DNA of 64,000 bases from Dasania marina DSM 21967 (GCF_000373485.1 NZ_KB891575.1:524035-588034), one strand, 5' to 3'; positions 52,315 through 62,509 are shown, counted from the first letter of the stretch. Numbers and translations are program-made. Notes: a model not told the origin generated them from the letters alone.

Positions 52315-53724
52315 TTATTTAACTCGGCCATAGTTATCCTCTAAGCGCACAATATCATCTTCACCCAAATACGACCCTGATTGCACCTCGATTAACTCTA
52401 ACGGTAGCTTGCCGGGGTTTTCCAAAGCGTGTACTTCACCTATGGCTATATAGGTAGACTCGTTCTCTGACACTAAAAATGTTTTATCGCCTTTGGTCAC
52501 TTTAGCCGTGCCCGATACCACTACCCAATGCTCGGCACGGTGGTGGTGCATTTGCACGCTAAGCTTGGCACCGGGGTTAACGGTGATGCGCTTAACTTGG
52601 TGGCGATGGCCTGCATCGACTGAATCGTATTGACCCCACGGCCTATAGACTTGCCTATGAATAGTTGCTTCGCTGCGCTCTTGCGCCTTTAGCTTGTTAA
52701 CTATTATTTTAACTTCTTGTACTTTATCTTTAGTTGCGACTAATAGTGCATCTTTAGTATCAACTATGACGATGTTATCTAAGCCTATAGTAGTGACTAA
52801 ACGTTCTCCGCCTTGTATTAAACAGTTGCGGGTGTCTTCTAGTATGACGTCGCCTTTTACCACGTTGCCATTGCTATCTTTGTCGCCCACCTCCCATAAT
52901 GCCGACCAGGCGCCTATATCGTTCCAGCCCGCATCTAAAGGCACCACTACCGCTTCTGTGGTTTTTTCCATCACGGCATAATCGATAGAATCTTCTGGGC
53001 AGGCGAGAAACTCTGCTTTATTGACGCGGATAAAATCTAAATCATGGGTAGTCGCTTGCAGTGAAGCCGCACAGGCTTGTGCGATATCGGGGCGATGCTG
53101 CTGCAGCTCGGATAAATAGCGACTGGCCTTAAACAAGAACATGCCGCTATTCCAATAATACTCACCACTATCGACGTATTGCTGGGCGGTAATTTGGTCG
53201 GGCTTTTCTACAAAGCTGTCGACGCTAAAACAGCTTTCTTTTTCCTTACCACGTTTGATATAACCATAGCCCGTATGCGCACTGTTAGGCACTATACCAA
53301 AGGTTACCATTTTACCTTGCTCGGCTAGAGGGACAGCCTTTTGCACAGCGCTAATAAACGCCGCTTCGTCTTCTATAATATGATCGGCGGCCAACACTAG
53401 TAATAACGGGTCATTATCTGCGTGCTGTTGCTGCGCCACTTCAGCCGCCAAAGCAATCGCAGGTGCAGTATTGCGGCCTTCTGGTTCTAGGATAATAGGC
53501 CCGAGTTCATTAATAGCGCGCAGTTGTTCGGCCACTATAAAACGATGTTCTTCATTGCAGATGGTTAACGGTGCGGCTGTGTCTATACCCGACAAACGCT
53601 TAACCGTTGCCTGCAGCATGCTGTGCTCGCCATGTAACGACAAAAACTGTTTAGGGTATAAGGCACGGGACAAAGGCCATAACCGCGTGCCGGAACCGCC
53701 GGCCATAATAACGGGGATTAGCAT
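52315..53724 (-). CDS. manC: mannose-1-phosphate guanylyltransferase / mannose-6-phosphate isomerase
   Basis: A 469-residue bifunctional type II enzyme (ManC/AlgA). The nucleotidyltransferase signature [17 protein letters not shown] is at the N-terminus, VEKPD follows, and the C-terminal cupin [40 protein letters not shown] is the isomerase. It makes GDP-mannose for surface polysaccharide. The ATG directly abuts a palindrome whose loop is the ribosome binding site AGGAG, behind a ten-unit heptad array, so expression could vary with the repeat. Confidence 0.95.
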   Translation of the reverse strand: MLIPVIMAGGSGTRLWPLSRALYPKQFLSLHGEHSMLQATVKRLSGIDTAAPLTICNEEHRFIVAEQLRAINELGPIILEPEGRNTAPAIALAAEVAQQQHADNDPLLLVLAADHIIEDEAAFISAVQKAVPLAEQGKMVTFGIVPNSAHTGYGYIKRGKEKESCFSVDSFVEKPDQITAQQYVDSGEYYWNSGMFLFKASRYLSELQQHRPDIAQACAASLQATTHDLDFIRVNKAEFLACPEDSIDYAVMEKTTEAVVVPLDAGWNDIGAWSALWEVGDKDSNGNVVKGDVILEDTRNCLIQGGERLVTTIGLDNIVIVDTKDALLVATKDKVQEVKIIVNKLKAQERSEATIHRQVYRPWGQYDSVDAGHRHQVKRITVNPGAKLSVQMHHHRAEHWVVVSGTAKVTKGDKTFLVSENESTYIAIGEVHALENPGKLPLELIEVQSGSYLGEDDIVRLEDNYGRVK

Positions 53725-53747
53725 TTAATTTTTCTCCTAAAAATTAA
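53725..53747. repeat. palindrome with the manC ribosome binding site in its loop
   Basis: Arms TTAATTTTT (53725-53733) and AAAAATTAA (53739-53747), loop CTCCT, i.e. AGGAG on the manC strand. In mRNA the hairpin would present or mask the Shine-Dalgarno sequence. Confidence 0.95.
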
Positions 53748-53815
53748 GCTACAAGCTACAAGCTACAAGCTACAAGCTACAAGCTACAAGCTACAAGCTA
53801 CAAGCTACAAGCTAC
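53746..53815. repeat. heptanucleotide array (AAGCTAC)10
   Basis: Ten perfect copies, the longest array in the window, directly upstream of the manC translation start. Confidence 0.98.
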
Positions 53816-53867
53816 ATAATATTTTTTGTTTTTCAGCTAACAATATTCAACTTTTTTTTGGCTTTTT

Positions 53868-53918
53868 CTTGCCTCTTACAGCTTCAAGCTTGCCGCTGAA
53901 GAGCGTGTAACGCTCTTC
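53868..53918. repeat. inverted heptads plus palindrome after the SLC13 gene
   Basis: CTTGCCT, CTTACAG, CTTCAAG, CTTGCCG (53868-53895), then GAAGAGCGT (53898-53906) and ACGCTCTTC (53910-53918). The palindrome abuts the stop codon of the permease. Confidence 0.95.
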
Positions 53919-55646
53919 TTAAAACGGATACACCAACGGCGTGACCCAAAGCACCATAGCGCTGTACACCACCGACACAGGCAGGCCAAATCTCACAAAC
54001 TGAGCCAGCCTGTAATTACCGGCGTTAAAAACCATTAAGTTGGTTTGGTAGCCGTAAGGGCTAATAAAACTAGCACTGGCACCGAAAGCGACAATCATAA
54101 TAAAAGGGGTGGGGCTAACGCCTAAACCAATAGCGACACTATAGGCTATGGGGAAGCTTAATGCCGCTGCGGCATTATTGGTGATGAGCTCGGTTAGAAA
54201 AACCGTAAATAGATAAATAGCGATAAAAGCCCAATAGATATGTACATCTAATAATACATCGTGCACACCGCTCGCTACCAAGGCGGATACGCCAGTGTTA
54301 TCCAAAGCTTTGGCTATGGTTAGGGCGCTAATAACTATGAGCAGCAAATCTAGGGGCAGGCGGCGCTGTATTTCATTAATGCTAAAAGAGTTGCTCACGA
54401 CAATGGCAGCTAGATAAAACAGTAAGGCTTTAATTAAGCTAACGCCGGCAACTATCGATATTACCAGTGCCGCGATAAAACCCCATATCACTAAGCGCTC
54501 ACGCCAACCACTGATAAAGTTTTTGGGGGAAATACCGCTGAGTATAAAAAAGTTTTTGGTGATATTGGGCCGCGAAATAAAATCTCGACCTGCGGCCATC
54601 ACTAAAAAGTCACCGCCCTGTATACGTATATTACCCAGCTTGCCCGATAAACTTTGCCCCTCTCGACGTATGGCGATTACCGCTGCATCAAAGCGCGCTC
54701 TAAAACCCGCCTCTTTTAACGTTTGCCCTATGATGGCCGACTCCTGTTTAACAATAGCCTCGGTTAGGTTCTCGCCCAACAAACCATCTTCGTCGGCAAA
54801 TAAGCTTAAGCCATCAAATTGCTTTAAGCGCAGCACGCTGCTGACATCACCCGAGAAGATCAGCTTATCGCCACCCTGCAAGACGAAATCGGGAGTTACC
54901 GCACTGATAACCTTGTCTGCGCGTATCACTTCAACCAAAAACAGACTATCTAGGTTTCTTAGGCCATTGGCCTCTATGCTTTTACCAATTAATTGCGAGC
55001 CGGCGTCTATCTCTGCCTCTAAAAAATAACTTTGTACTTTTTGCTGCGCCACCTGATTATTGGGTAAGTTTTTTAATGTCAGCATCATCACCAACACACA
55101 GGGCAACAAAACTGACAAGCCTATCAAGGTGAAGTCAAAAAACGCAAAGCCCACACCGGTTTGGTCTATCAGCAAACTGTTAACAATTAAGTTGGTAGAG
55201 GTACCCACCAAGGTTAAGGTGCCGCCCATAATGGCGGCATAAGACAGTGGTAACAAAATACGAGAGGGGTTTATTAATTTGTTGGCCCGTATAGGCCCTA
55301 ATAAGGCAGCAATTACTGCCGTATTATTGATTAAGGCCGAGGAGAATATAGTGACCAAAAAAGTTCGTATATAGGACTTTGTGACAGAGCCATTAATTAG
55401 CTTTGCTGTTAGTTTATGTATGGCGCTGGTGCGCTCTAAAGCAAAGGCGCTGATAATCAGCAATAGCAAAGTGACTAAACCCGGGTTAACCGCATTAGCC
55501 AGTAAGTCGCCCACACTCACAAACGACAGTGCCAAGCATATAAGGCAGGCAGCGCCGAATACACGCTGCGGCGCTTTTTGAAATTTTATAAGACCTGCAA
55601 TGGTGCCACCAAAAAGAAGCACCATTGTCCATTGCTGCCATTCCAT
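53919..55646 (-). CDS. SLC13-family permease with TrkA-C (RCK_C) domains
   Basis: A 575-residue membrane protein of the divalent anion/sodium symporter type. Two membrane halves flank a soluble insert with two RCK_C repeats (IDAGSQLIGKSIEANGLRNLDSLFLVEVIR and ESAIIGQTLKEAGFRARFDAAVIAIRR). Proteins of this layout next to cysD/cysN are commonly sulfate importers, which suits the location, but other anions cannot be excluded. Confidence 0.85.
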   Translation of the reverse strand: MEWQQWTMVLLFGGTIAGLIKFQKAPQRVFGAACLICLALSFVSVGDLLANAVNPGLVTLLLLIISAFALERTSAIHKLTAKLINGSVTKSYIRTFLVTIFSSALINNTAVIAALLGPIRANKLINPSRILLPLSYAAIMGGTLTLVGTSTNLIVNSLLIDQTGVGFAFFDFTLIGLSVLLPCVLVMMLTLKNLPNNQVAQQKVQSYFLEAEIDAGSQLIGKSIEANGLRNLDSLFLVEVIRADKVISAVTPDFVLQGGDKLIFSGDVSSVLRLKQFDGLSLFADEDGLLGENLTEAIVKQESAIIGQTLKEAGFRARFDAAVIAIRREGQSLSGKLGNIRIQGGDFLVMAAGRDFISRPNITKNFFILSGISPKNFISGWRERLVIWGFIAALVISIVAGVSLIKALLFYLAAIVVSNSFSINEIQRRLPLDLLLIVISALTIAKALDNTGVSALVASGVHDVLLDVHIYWAFIAIYLFTVFLTELITNNAAAALSFPIAYSVAIGLGVSPTPFIMIVAFGASASFISPYGYQTNLMVFNAGNYRLAQFVRFGLPVSVVYSAMVLWVTPLVYPF

Positions 55647-55697
55647 AATATTTTTATTATCTACGTTTAGTTAATGGCTATTAAAACAGTATCTCTA

Positions 55698-57122
55698 CTA
55701 TTTTAATAATTGACTAAGGTCTTTGGCATCCCAGTGTGGAAAGTGTTTTCGCACCAAGGCATTAAGCTCTACTTCAAATGCTGAGAAATTAGTGCCGGCT
55801 TGCGCCTCACCTTTTTGCGCTAGCACTTGCTCAACCATGCCCGCGCCTACAGTGATATTGCTTAGCCTGTCGATAACAATAAAAGCGCCGGTGGCACGGT
55901 TTTTATGGTATTTTTCGGCGACTACCGCTTGGGACAGCTGCACATCCACTACTGCTATATCATTTAGCTGCAATGTCTCTACTGGCTCATGGGCCTGAGT
56001 ATTAACATCGATTTTATAATCCACATGATCGATAACGCCCGCGGTGACTTTACTGGCGAATTTAAATAAATATTCTTTGCCTGGCTGCATGGCGGCTTCG
56101 GCCATCCACACTAAGTGGGTTTTAAAGCAGTTACTGGTTTGTAAATTATCGTCGGCTTTAACGAGCACATCACCACGGCTAACATCGATTTCATCATCTA
56201 AGGTCAAGGTTACCGACTGGCCAATAAAAGCTTCCTCTAAAGAGCCATCATAGGTCACGATGTCTTTTACCGTGCTGGTTTTACCTGAAGGTAAAACTTT
56301 TATGGCCTCGCCTTTTTTAACAATACCTGAGGCTACCGTACCGCAAAAACCGCGAAAATCTAAATGCGGACGATTAACGTATTGCACAGGGAAACGAAAA
56401 TCTGTAATATTTTTATCTTCTGCAACGGCTACCGTATCTAAAATTTCCATTAACGTTTGGCCAGTATACCAAGGCGAGCGCTCGCTGCGATCGACTACAT
56501 TGTCGCCATCTAAGGCTGACAGCGGCACAAACTGTATCTCTTGCTCGTTTAGGTCTTTGGCAAACTCTATGTAGTCGGCTTTTATTTTTTCAAAAGTGGC
56601 TTGGTCAAAATCCAACAAGTCCATTTTGTTAATCGCGACTACGATATGCTTAATGCCCAACAAAGAAGCGATGTAGCTATGGCGACGAGTTTGCGTTTGC
56701 ACTCCGTAGCGGGCATCAATCAAAATAATAGCTAAGTCACAGGTAGACGCACCGGTAACCATGTTACGGGTGTACTGCTCATGCCCCGGCGTATCAGCAA
56801 TAATAAATTTGCGCTTTTCGGTAGAAAAATAGCGGTAGGCCACATCGATAGTAATGCCTTGTTCACGCTCGGCCTGTAGGCCATCGACCAATAAAGCTAA
56901 GTCAATTTTTTCACCGGTGGTGCCATGCTTTTGGTTGTCACTAGTAATTGCCGCCATTTGATCTTCATAGATCATTTTCGAATCGTGTAGCAAGCGGCCG
57001 ATTAAGGTGCTTTTACCATCGTCCACGCTGCCGCAGGTTAAAAAGCGCATCATTTCTTTGTTTTCATGCTGCTTAAGGTAAGCGTTAATATCTTGTTCGA
57101 TTAAATCTGATTGGTGACTCAT
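55698..57122 (-). CDS. cysN: sulfate adenylyltransferase subunit 1 (GTPase)
   Basis: A 474-residue EF-Tu-like GTPase. G1 [10 protein letters not shown]3 [12 protein letters not shown] and G4 NKMDL are intact. No fused APS kinase (CysC) follows; the chain ends at LSQLLK. With CysD it makes APS from sulfate and ATP. Normally cysD and cysN are adjacent; here a four-helix-bundle gene and repeats lie between. AAGGA before the ATG is part of a palindrome (TCGTTCC/GGAACGA, 57127-57143). Confidence 0.96.
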   Translation of the reverse strand: MSHQSDLIEQDINAYLKQHENKEMMRFLTCGSVDDGKSTLIGRLLHDSKMIYEDQMAAITSDNQKHGTTGEKIDLALLVDGLQAEREQGITIDVAYRYFSTEKRKFIIADTPGHEQYTRNMVTGASTCDLAIILIDARYGVQTQTRRHSYIASLLGIKHIVVAINKMDLLDFDQATFEKIKADYIEFAKDLNEQEIQFVPLSALDGDNVVDRSERSPWYTGQTLMEILDTVAVAEDKNITDFRFPVQYVNRPHLDFRGFCGTVASGIVKKGEAIKVLPSGKTSTVKDIVTYDGSLEEAFIGQSVTLTLDDEIDVSRGDVLVKADDNLQTSNCFKTHLVWMAEAAMQPGKEYLFKFASKVTAGVIDHVDYKIDVNTQAHEPVETLQLNDIAVVDVQLSQAVVAEKYHKNRATGAFIVIDRLSNITVGAGMVEQVLAQKGEAQAGTNFSAFEVELNALVRKHFPHWDAKDLSQLLK

Positions 57123-57126
57123 TAAA

Positions 57127-57177
57127 TCGTTCCTTTGGAACGAAGCTATAAGCGATAAGCTATAAGCTTCAAGTAGT
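57127..57177. repeat. palindrome and AAG-type heptads upstream of cysN
   Basis: TCGTTCC (57127-57133), loop TTT, GGAACGA (57137-57143), then AAGCTAT, AAGCGAT, AAGCTAT, AAGCTTC, AAGTAGT (57143-57177). Confidence 0.95.
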
Positions 57178-57189
57178 TCATATTCAATT

Positions 57190-57531
57190 TTATGGCTTAA
57201 CGCGTTTAATTAAGCCTGCTAGCATTCGGGATATCTCGTATGATTCCGCGATCCAGTTTTGTGCGTCGTGCTGGTTTAAGTAGCCTATATCTTTCGCTAT
57301 TAATAGCTGCGTTCTTAATTCTGCACATGACGCTTTTGCCATGGTTAAGAAGCGCGCTTTATCAGGGCTGGTATCTCTTTCCATACCCTCTGTAATATTG
57401 CTGGGAATTAAAAGCCCCGATCTTGTTATTTGATCCCTAAACCCAAAATCATTATGACCAGCAAACGCCTTGTACAATGACGACGATAAAATCAGCGATC
57501 GCTTCCAAACATCCAATTTTTCAAAATTCAT
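57190..57531 (-). CDS. four-helix-bundle (S23-type) protein
   Basis: About 113 residues of the family once named after 23S rRNA intervening-sequence ORFs: [55 protein letters not shown] and [20 protein letters not shown]. The ATG at 57531 has AAGGA 6 bases upstream. Function unknown; it occurs scattered among genomes, often as an inserted gene. Here it splits cysD from cysN and has inward-facing heptad arrays on each side. Confidence 0.9.
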   Translation of the reverse strand: MNFEKLDVWKRSLILSSSLYKAFAGHNDFGFRDQITRSGLLIPSNITEGMERDTSPDKARFLTMAKASCAELRTQLLIAKDIGYLNQHDAQNWIAESYEISRMLAGLIKRVKP

Positions 57532-57582
57532 CACACATCCTTGTGCTTTGTTAGCCTATCTAGGCGAGCCTAGCCGCTCTTT

Positions 57583-57639
57583 CTTGCAGCTTGAAACTTA
57601 CCGCTTGCCGCTTATTTCTAAATCAAAGATTTAGAAATA
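57583..57639. repeat. inverted heptads and palindrome at the cysD stop
   Basis: CTTGCAG, CTTGAAA, CTTACCG, CTTGCCG (57583-57610), then arms TATTTCTAAATC (57613-57624) and GATTTAGAAATA (57628-57639) with loop AAA. The cysD stop codon (57631-57633) is in one arm. Confidence 0.95.
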
Positions 57640-58542
57640 GCCCTCCTGCTTTTTCTTTTCCATGGAGCCGGAGCTGTCGCTGTCTATGACGCGGCCTTGG
57701 CGCTCTGAGGTTTTGGTGAGCAGCATTTCTTGGATGATGTCAGTCATGGTGGTGGCTTCTGATTCTACCGCGCCGGTTAGCGGGTAGCAGCCTAGTGTTC
57801 TAAAGCGCACCATTTTTTCTTCGACCACTTCGCCTTCTTCTATAGGCATACGCTCGTCGTCTACCATTATTAATACACCGTCGCGTTCAACTACCGGGCG
57901 CTTGGCAGCAAAGTACAAGGGCACTATGGGAATGCTTTCCAAATGTATGTACTGCCATATATCTAGCTCAGTCCAGTTAGACAGTGGGAACACGCGTATG
58001 CTTTCGCCCTTGTCGACTTTACCATTGTAGGTATCCCATAACTCAGGACGCTGGTTTTTTGGATCCCAGCGATGCTTTTTGTCGCGGAAAGAATACACGC
58101 GCTCTTTGGCTCTAGACTTTTCTTCATCGCGACGCGCGCCACCAAAGGCGGCATCAAAGCCGTATTTATCTAGCGCTTGCTTTAAGCCCGCTGTTTTCAT
58201 GATATCGGTATGCTTGGCACTGCCGTGCACGAAGGGGCTAATACCCATATCCACACCTTCCTGGTTGATATGCACCAGCAAATCCCAGCCTAGGTCTTTA
58301 ATACGCTGGTCACGAAATTCAATCATCTCTTTGAATTTCCAGGTGGTATCTATGTGCATTAGGGGGAAGGGGGGCTTGCCGGGATGGAAGGCTTTCATGG
58401 CTAGGTGCATCATGACTGCCGAATCTTTCCCCACCGAGTAGAGCATGACAGGGTTATCGAATTCCGCAGCCACCTCACGAATGATGTGTATGCTCTCCGC
58501 TTCTAATTGCTTCAAGTGGGTTAAATTATATTTACTGCTCAT
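57631..58542 (-). CDS. cysD: sulfate adenylyltransferase subunit 2
   Basis: A 303-residue ATP pyrophosphatase-type enzyme. The PP-loop is in [57 protein letters not shown] is diagnostic of CysD, and it ends with the usual [11 protein letters not shown]. It adenylates sulfate with CysN as activator. ATG at 58542 has AAAGG upstream. First gene of the sulfate-activation run. Confidence 0.96.
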   Translation of the reverse strand: MSSKYNLTHLKQLEAESIHIIREVAAEFDNPVMLYSVGKDSAVMMHLAMKAFHPGKPPFPLMHIDTTWKFKEMIEFRDQRIKDLGWDLLVHINQEGVDMGISPFVHGSAKHTDIMKTAGLKQALDKYGFDAAFGGARRDEEKSRAKERVYSFRDKKHRWDPKNQRPELWDTYNGKVDKGESIRVFPLSNWTELDIWQYIHLESIPIVPLYFAAKRPVVERDGVLIMVDDERMPIEEGEVVEEKMVRFRTLGCYPLTGAVESEATTMTDIIQEMLLTKTSERQGRVIDSDSSGSMEKKKQEGYF

Positions 58543-58545
58543 CAC

Positions 58546-59065
58546 GAACCTTTCTGTTGTGCGCCAAAAAGCGCATTCACTTCCGAAAAGGGCAGTATTA
58601 TAAGGGGGTTAGCGGCTGCTTGCTAGTTGAAATGGGGTTAATCTATGATCGCTTTTTTATAAGCTTATACCGTATCGTCGCAGCTGCTTGCTCTGTTGGT
58701 ATAGATAATACCGCTCGGCTTTTGACGAATTGAAACGGCACCAGACTAAACAGCCATGACGCGCCGGCCACTACTTTGCGTGAATAGGAGGCTACAGCCC
58801 CTAGTTTTGGGCTTCGTGGCCAGACCCTTAGGCAACGTACCCCCATAGCCATACGCCTTAGGCAGCCCCACCGCTAGTAGGCTGCAACTATAACCCTACC
58901 TCGTAATACTCTAAACCCGCAGCTCGCATGAACTATACGTAACCGGCAGAGGCTGCGTGTATCGCCCGCTCCCGCCTTATGGCCACGCGCAGCGGCAGCC
59001 GCATCGTACAGTGTGTTTTTTATGAGCTACGCCTTGCAATTGCGGACCCAGCAACGCGAGCCAAT
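58546..59065. other. 520-base gene-free region upstream of cysD
   Basis: No credible gene. The minus strand is stop-rich and fairly GC-rich, with repeated GCCTAAGG words near 58828 and 58858 and other possible stems. It must contain the cysD promoter. I checked for the signature blocks of RNase P, SRP RNA, tmRNA and known sulfur riboswitches by eye and found none. Confidence 0.4.
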
Positions 59066-60868
59066 TTAAGCCTTATGATTTTGCGGGGCGACTATCACAC
59101 GGTTTCTGCCTTCGTGCTTCGCCTGATACAGCGCCTTATCGGCGCGGGCAAATACCGCATCGGAATCGTCGTCACCGCTAAACTCGGTTATGCCAAAGGA
59201 GAGGGTGATGGTGACTGGCTGCTCTTGAAAGTGAAAGGGGCACTGGGCTATCGCCTCTCTTACTGTATCGATTACGGTATACGCTGCCTGCTGATTCGTT
59301 TCTGGCATTAACACCACAAATTCTTCGCCACCAATACGGGCAATAAAATCGCTTTTGCGCAGGCGACTGGCAATGCTGCGGGCAATAATACGCAATACTT
59401 TATCGCCCGCTTGGTGACCGTAACTATCGTTAATGGCTTTGAAGTGATCGATATCGCACACCACTAGGGTCAGCGGCCGCTGATAGCGCCGCCAGCGCTC
59501 AAACTCCTGCTCTAGGTGCAGATTGTACGCTTCACGGTTAGGCAGCTGGGTGAGCACATCCCGCAACGCACGCTGACGCTGCTCTTCTATTTGCAGCTGC
59601 GCCTGCTGTGATTGCAGTTCCATACTTTTAACTTGCTCAACCAAGGCGTCGAGTTGCGCGGATACGTCTTGCTCGCGGGTTTGCTCGCCGCTCTGATGTT
59701 TATTCATCACCGACAACACTTTATCCAAGCGGTCGCTGACCTCTAATTTTAATTGCTCTAGGTCGTTAACATTGACCACGCTATTTTGCATGGCCGCCAC
59801 TTGTACACGCATGGACGCCTGTAGCAATTTCTGGGCGTGCTCGCTATCACCCTGTGACCGCTGCGAGCTACTAATAATGTCATAGGCCGAACTCAACCTA
59901 TCATTTAGCTGCTGCAAAAAACTTTCGAAAGCCTGCTGGTCTCTATCAAAAGCCGACACTATCACTATGCTTATCTGTTCCAGCACAGCGACTAATTCAT
60001 ACCAATTTAAGCCTTGCTCTATTTGCTGCATGGCCTTTTCATGGTTTGCCACAGCCATGGGCGGCGGCTCTATTTGCTGTAGTAGCTCCCTCAAGATTTC
60101 ACACACAACCGTATTAATTCTTGAAAAGCCCGGCTCTAGCGACTGGCTTTTATCCACCCCCACACGAGGTAGATCCGGTACCACTTCATCGGCCGCGGCA
60201 ACCGACAGCGATAACGCCTGCTCTGAGCCAGACTCTGCCGCCGAGCCTACACCTAAGCCTAAGGCCGGTTCAGCGCTGCCATCAGCCTCATGCGCCACGG
60301 ACTCAGGCTGCACCTGTTCGGCCGACGACTCACCGCTCCCGCTTCGTAAACGCTGCCACCATGACCGTCTAGGCGCAGCATTTGCGTTATCGGCGAGCAC
60401 CCGCTGCTGTAGCTCACTAAATTCTTTTAACAATAAGGGCTGAAAGGGCAAATCGGCACTGCGCGCTTTGGCCACTTTCTGAAAAGCCTTCAGCGCTTTA
60501 TTATTATCACTATCGGGTTTTAGCTGCTGCAGCTGTGCCACTAACGCGGTAAAAGCCAAGGCCACTTGCCGACCTCTATCGGTTTTAATGGCGTCCATGC
60601 GTTTTACTTGCCCGCCTAAAGCCTCAACTACGGTCTTTAATTCTTTGGCGGATACGCTTTTGGCTTGTAATAAGCCGCGCATACCTAGCAGCTGTTTATC
60701 CAACCCCTTGTCCATGCCATCGGCAATCATGCTAATGCGCAAGGTGGCTTGATTAAGCAAACTCAATAAGGTTTTAAACTGCTTATCTTGGCGCTCTTGT
60801 TGATCGAGACTATCTAGATATTTGTCTTTCCAGCTCTTGCCGGCATTATTATTGGATTGGGTAGGCAC
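59066..60868 (-). CDS. diguanylate cyclase (GGDEF)
   Basis: A 600-residue cytoplasmic protein. The C-terminal GGDEF domain has the active site IGGEEFVVLMPE with an RKSD inhibitory site just before it. The N-terminal 430 residues are helical, with a variable A/E/S-rich linker (about 165-230) and a coiled coil (about 380-430); no known sensor domain is seen. It makes c-di-GMP. It follows dsbA in the same direction, as in pseudomonads. Confidence 0.93.
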   Translation of the reverse strand: MPTQSNNNAGKSWKDKYLDSLDQQERQDKQFKTLLSLLNQATLRISMIADGMDKGLDKQLLGMRGLLQAKSVSAKELKTVVEALGGQVKRMDAIKTDRGRQVALAFTALVAQLQQLKPDSDNNKALKAFQKVAKARSADLPFQPLLLKEFSELQQRVLADNANAAPRRSWWQRLRSGSGESSAEQVQPESVAHEADGSAEPALGLGVGSAAESGSEQALSLSVAAADEVVPDLPRVGVDKSQSLEPGFSRINTVVCEILRELLQQIEPPPMAVANHEKAMQQIEQGLNWYELVAVLEQISIVIVSAFDRDQQAFESFLQQLNDRLSSAYDIISSSQRSQGDSEHAQKLLQASMRVQVAAMQNSVVNVNDLEQLKLEVSDRLDKVLSVMNKHQSGEQTREQDVSAQLDALVEQVKSMELQSQQAQLQIEEQRQRALRDVLTQLPNREAYNLHLEQEFERWRRYQRPLTLVVCDIDHFKAINDSYGHQAGDKVLRIIARSIASRLRKSDFIARIGGEEFVVLMPETNQQAAYTVIDTVREAIAQCPFHFQEQPVTITLSFGITEFSGDDDSDAVFARADKALYQAKHEGRNRVIVAPQNHKA

Positions 60869-60926
60869 GGCATAAATCTCTATTTAAAAAATTACTGGCA
60901 AGTATAGCCTAGTAAATAGCCCCCAT

Positions 60927-60953
60927 AAAAAAGCCGAGATTCATCTCGGCTTT
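60927..60953 (-). terminator. dsbA terminator
   Basis: AAAGCCGAGA (60930-60939) with TCTCGGCTTT (60944-60953), loop TTCA, then T-run on the minus strand. Confidence 0.88.
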
Positions 60954-60989
60954 AGTGGGTATTGTGACGAATGACTATTTAAAAGGCGT

Positions 60990-61643
60990 CTAGCTGGCCG
61001 CTGCCATAGCTGCGCGCTCTTTAGCAATTAAATAATTCATTACGGTTATCATTTGCTGTTGGCCACCAGCCATCTTACCGCTAACACGATACTTGCCATT
61101 TACCACAACTTCCGGAGTACCGCTAATTTTATAGCTGCGAGCACGGGCATCGGCTTGGCGCACTTGGCTTAGCACCCCAAATGACCCTAAGGTTTTTAAG
61201 GCTTGATCGCGATCTACGCCATAATCGGCAAACAAATCGGCCACAGCTGCTGGCGTATTCAAGCGCTTACGCTCTACATTCAAGGTCACAAATAGAGGTG
61301 TGTGTAGGGTATCCAAGACTTTTAGTGCTTGCGCCGCATAATAAGCCTGCGCGTGCAGTTTCATAGCGCCGCCCCACATTGCCGGTGAGCGATAAAAGTC
61401 TACGTCGTCGGCCTTGCTCTCTTCCCAAGCATGAATAATAGGCTCAAAGTTATAGCAGTGGCCGCAGCCATACCAAAACACTTCTACCACTTCTATCTTA
61501 CTGGCATCACGGGTGCGCACAGGGGTATCCAGCACCGTGTAGTGTACGCCCGCCTCATATTGCTGCTGGGCAAAGGCTGTAGTTGCTATCATTAACATTA
61601 GGGCGCTGATCACCAGGGATGCCAGTCGTCTCGTTGAGCTCAT
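60990..61643 (-). CDS. dsbA: thiol:disulfide oxidoreductase DsbA
   Basis: About 217 residues with a signal peptide (ALMLMIATTAFA). The active site is CGHC in VEVFWYGCGHCYNFEP; the cis-proline loop is SGTPEVVVNG. It introduces disulfides into periplasmic proteins. The ATG at 61643 is preceded by GGAG; the in-frame TTG 12 bases earlier is not needed. Neighbouring cytochromes c4 and c5 match the pseudomonad order. Confidence 0.95.
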   Translation of the reverse strand: MSSTRRLASLVISALMLMIATTAFAQQQYEAGVHYTVLDTPVRTRDASKIEVVEVFWYGCGHCYNFEPIIHAWEESKADDVDFYRSPAMWGGAMKLHAQAYYAAQALKVLDTLHTPLFVTLNVERKRLNTPAAVADLFADYGVDRDQALKTLGSFGVLSQVRQADARARSYKISGTPEVVVNGKYRVSGKMAGGQQQMITVMNYLIAKERAAMAAAS

Positions 61644-61776
61644 AGTCTTCTCCAAACTAAATCATATTATCGGTATAAGTATACTGGGTTGGTAAGACAC
61701 CAAACTTGGCTATAGAGTTCCTCTATAAGAGCTCCTAGCGCGTGCTTAAAGTGTCTTAGCGTTAAGCGCAAGCAAC

Positions 61777-61804
61777 AAAAAAGGCAGCCATAGCTGCCTT
61801 TTTT
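61777..61804 (-). terminator. cytochrome c4 terminator
   Basis: GGCAGC (61783-61788) and GCTGCC (61793-61798) with a T-run on either side; bidirectional in form. Confidence 0.88.
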
Positions 61805-61846
61805 ACATGACCCAAACGCATATTACTAGAGTCATTATGAGGGCTA

Positions 61847-62509
61847 TTAATACAAGCCAGAAATATAACTGGCTACCGCTTCAATTTCACTGTCGCTAAG
61901 CGGGTAAGCATTGTCGCGCATCATTTGCGTGTCGCCATCATTGCTGCGGCCACTGTGGTCGCCATCGGCGGCGGCACGGAAAGCCTTTAACTGCGCAGCA
62001 ACATAGTCAGCATGCTGACCCGATAAACGCGGGAAACCCGCAGGCGCATTGCCTTTACCGGTAGGTGAGTGGCAGCCAGCGCAGGCGGCAACACCTTTAG
62101 CACGTATACCCGCGGCGTAAATTTCTGCACCCTTGCTCACTAGTTCAGCTTTCGCTTGGCCACCGGATGCTGGCTGCGCGGCGAAGTAAGCGGCGATATC
62201 GGCTAAGTCTTGATCATTGAGGCCATTCAACTGGCCTGCCATTTGGGCAATATTGCGGCCGGCACATTTACGTGCTTTTTGCTCATCAGCTGATAAGGCA
62301 CCACACTGTATATCTTGTAACTGTTTAACTAAGTAGCGCTCGTTTTGACTGGCTAGCTTAGGGAAGCTGGGAACCGTACTGTTGCCACCTTGGCCATGAC
62401 AAGCCACACAGGCCGCTGCTTTGCCTTCCCCGGCAGTAGCATCGCCGCCAGCATAGGCCCAGCTCGCCAAACCGAAAGAAACTAAAGCCCCTACTAATAG
62501 TTTTTTCAT
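61847..62509 (-). CDS. diheme cytochrome c4
   Basis: About 220 residues with signal peptide (VGALVSFGLASWAYA) and two heme sites, CVACH and CAGCH, in two homologous halves. Axial methionines are likely in GQLNGLNDQDLADIAAYF-type and MMRDNAYPLSD regions. A periplasmic electron carrier, commonly to cbb3 oxidase. The second ATG is chosen because the signal peptide (MKKLL) starts there. Confidence 0.93.
   Translation of the reverse strand: MKKLLVGALVSFGLASWAYAGGDATAGEGKAAACVACHGQGGNSTVPSFPKLASQNERYLVKQLQDIQCGALSADEQKARKCAGRNIAQMAGQLNGLNDQDLADIAAYFAAQPASGGQAKAELVSKGAEIYAAGIRAKGVAACAGCHSPTGKGNAPAGFPRLSGQHADYVAAQLKAFRAAADGDHSGRSNDGDTQMMRDNAYPLSDSEIEAVASYISGLY

Noticed and set aside
53746-53815. CRISPR-like tandem repeats
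   Set aside because: Units are 7 bp and contiguous with no spacers, and no cas genes are in the window.
58979-59311. 110-codon open frame on the plus strand
   Set aside because: Its second half is antisense to the GGDEF domain and the first half is low-conviction; no family seen.
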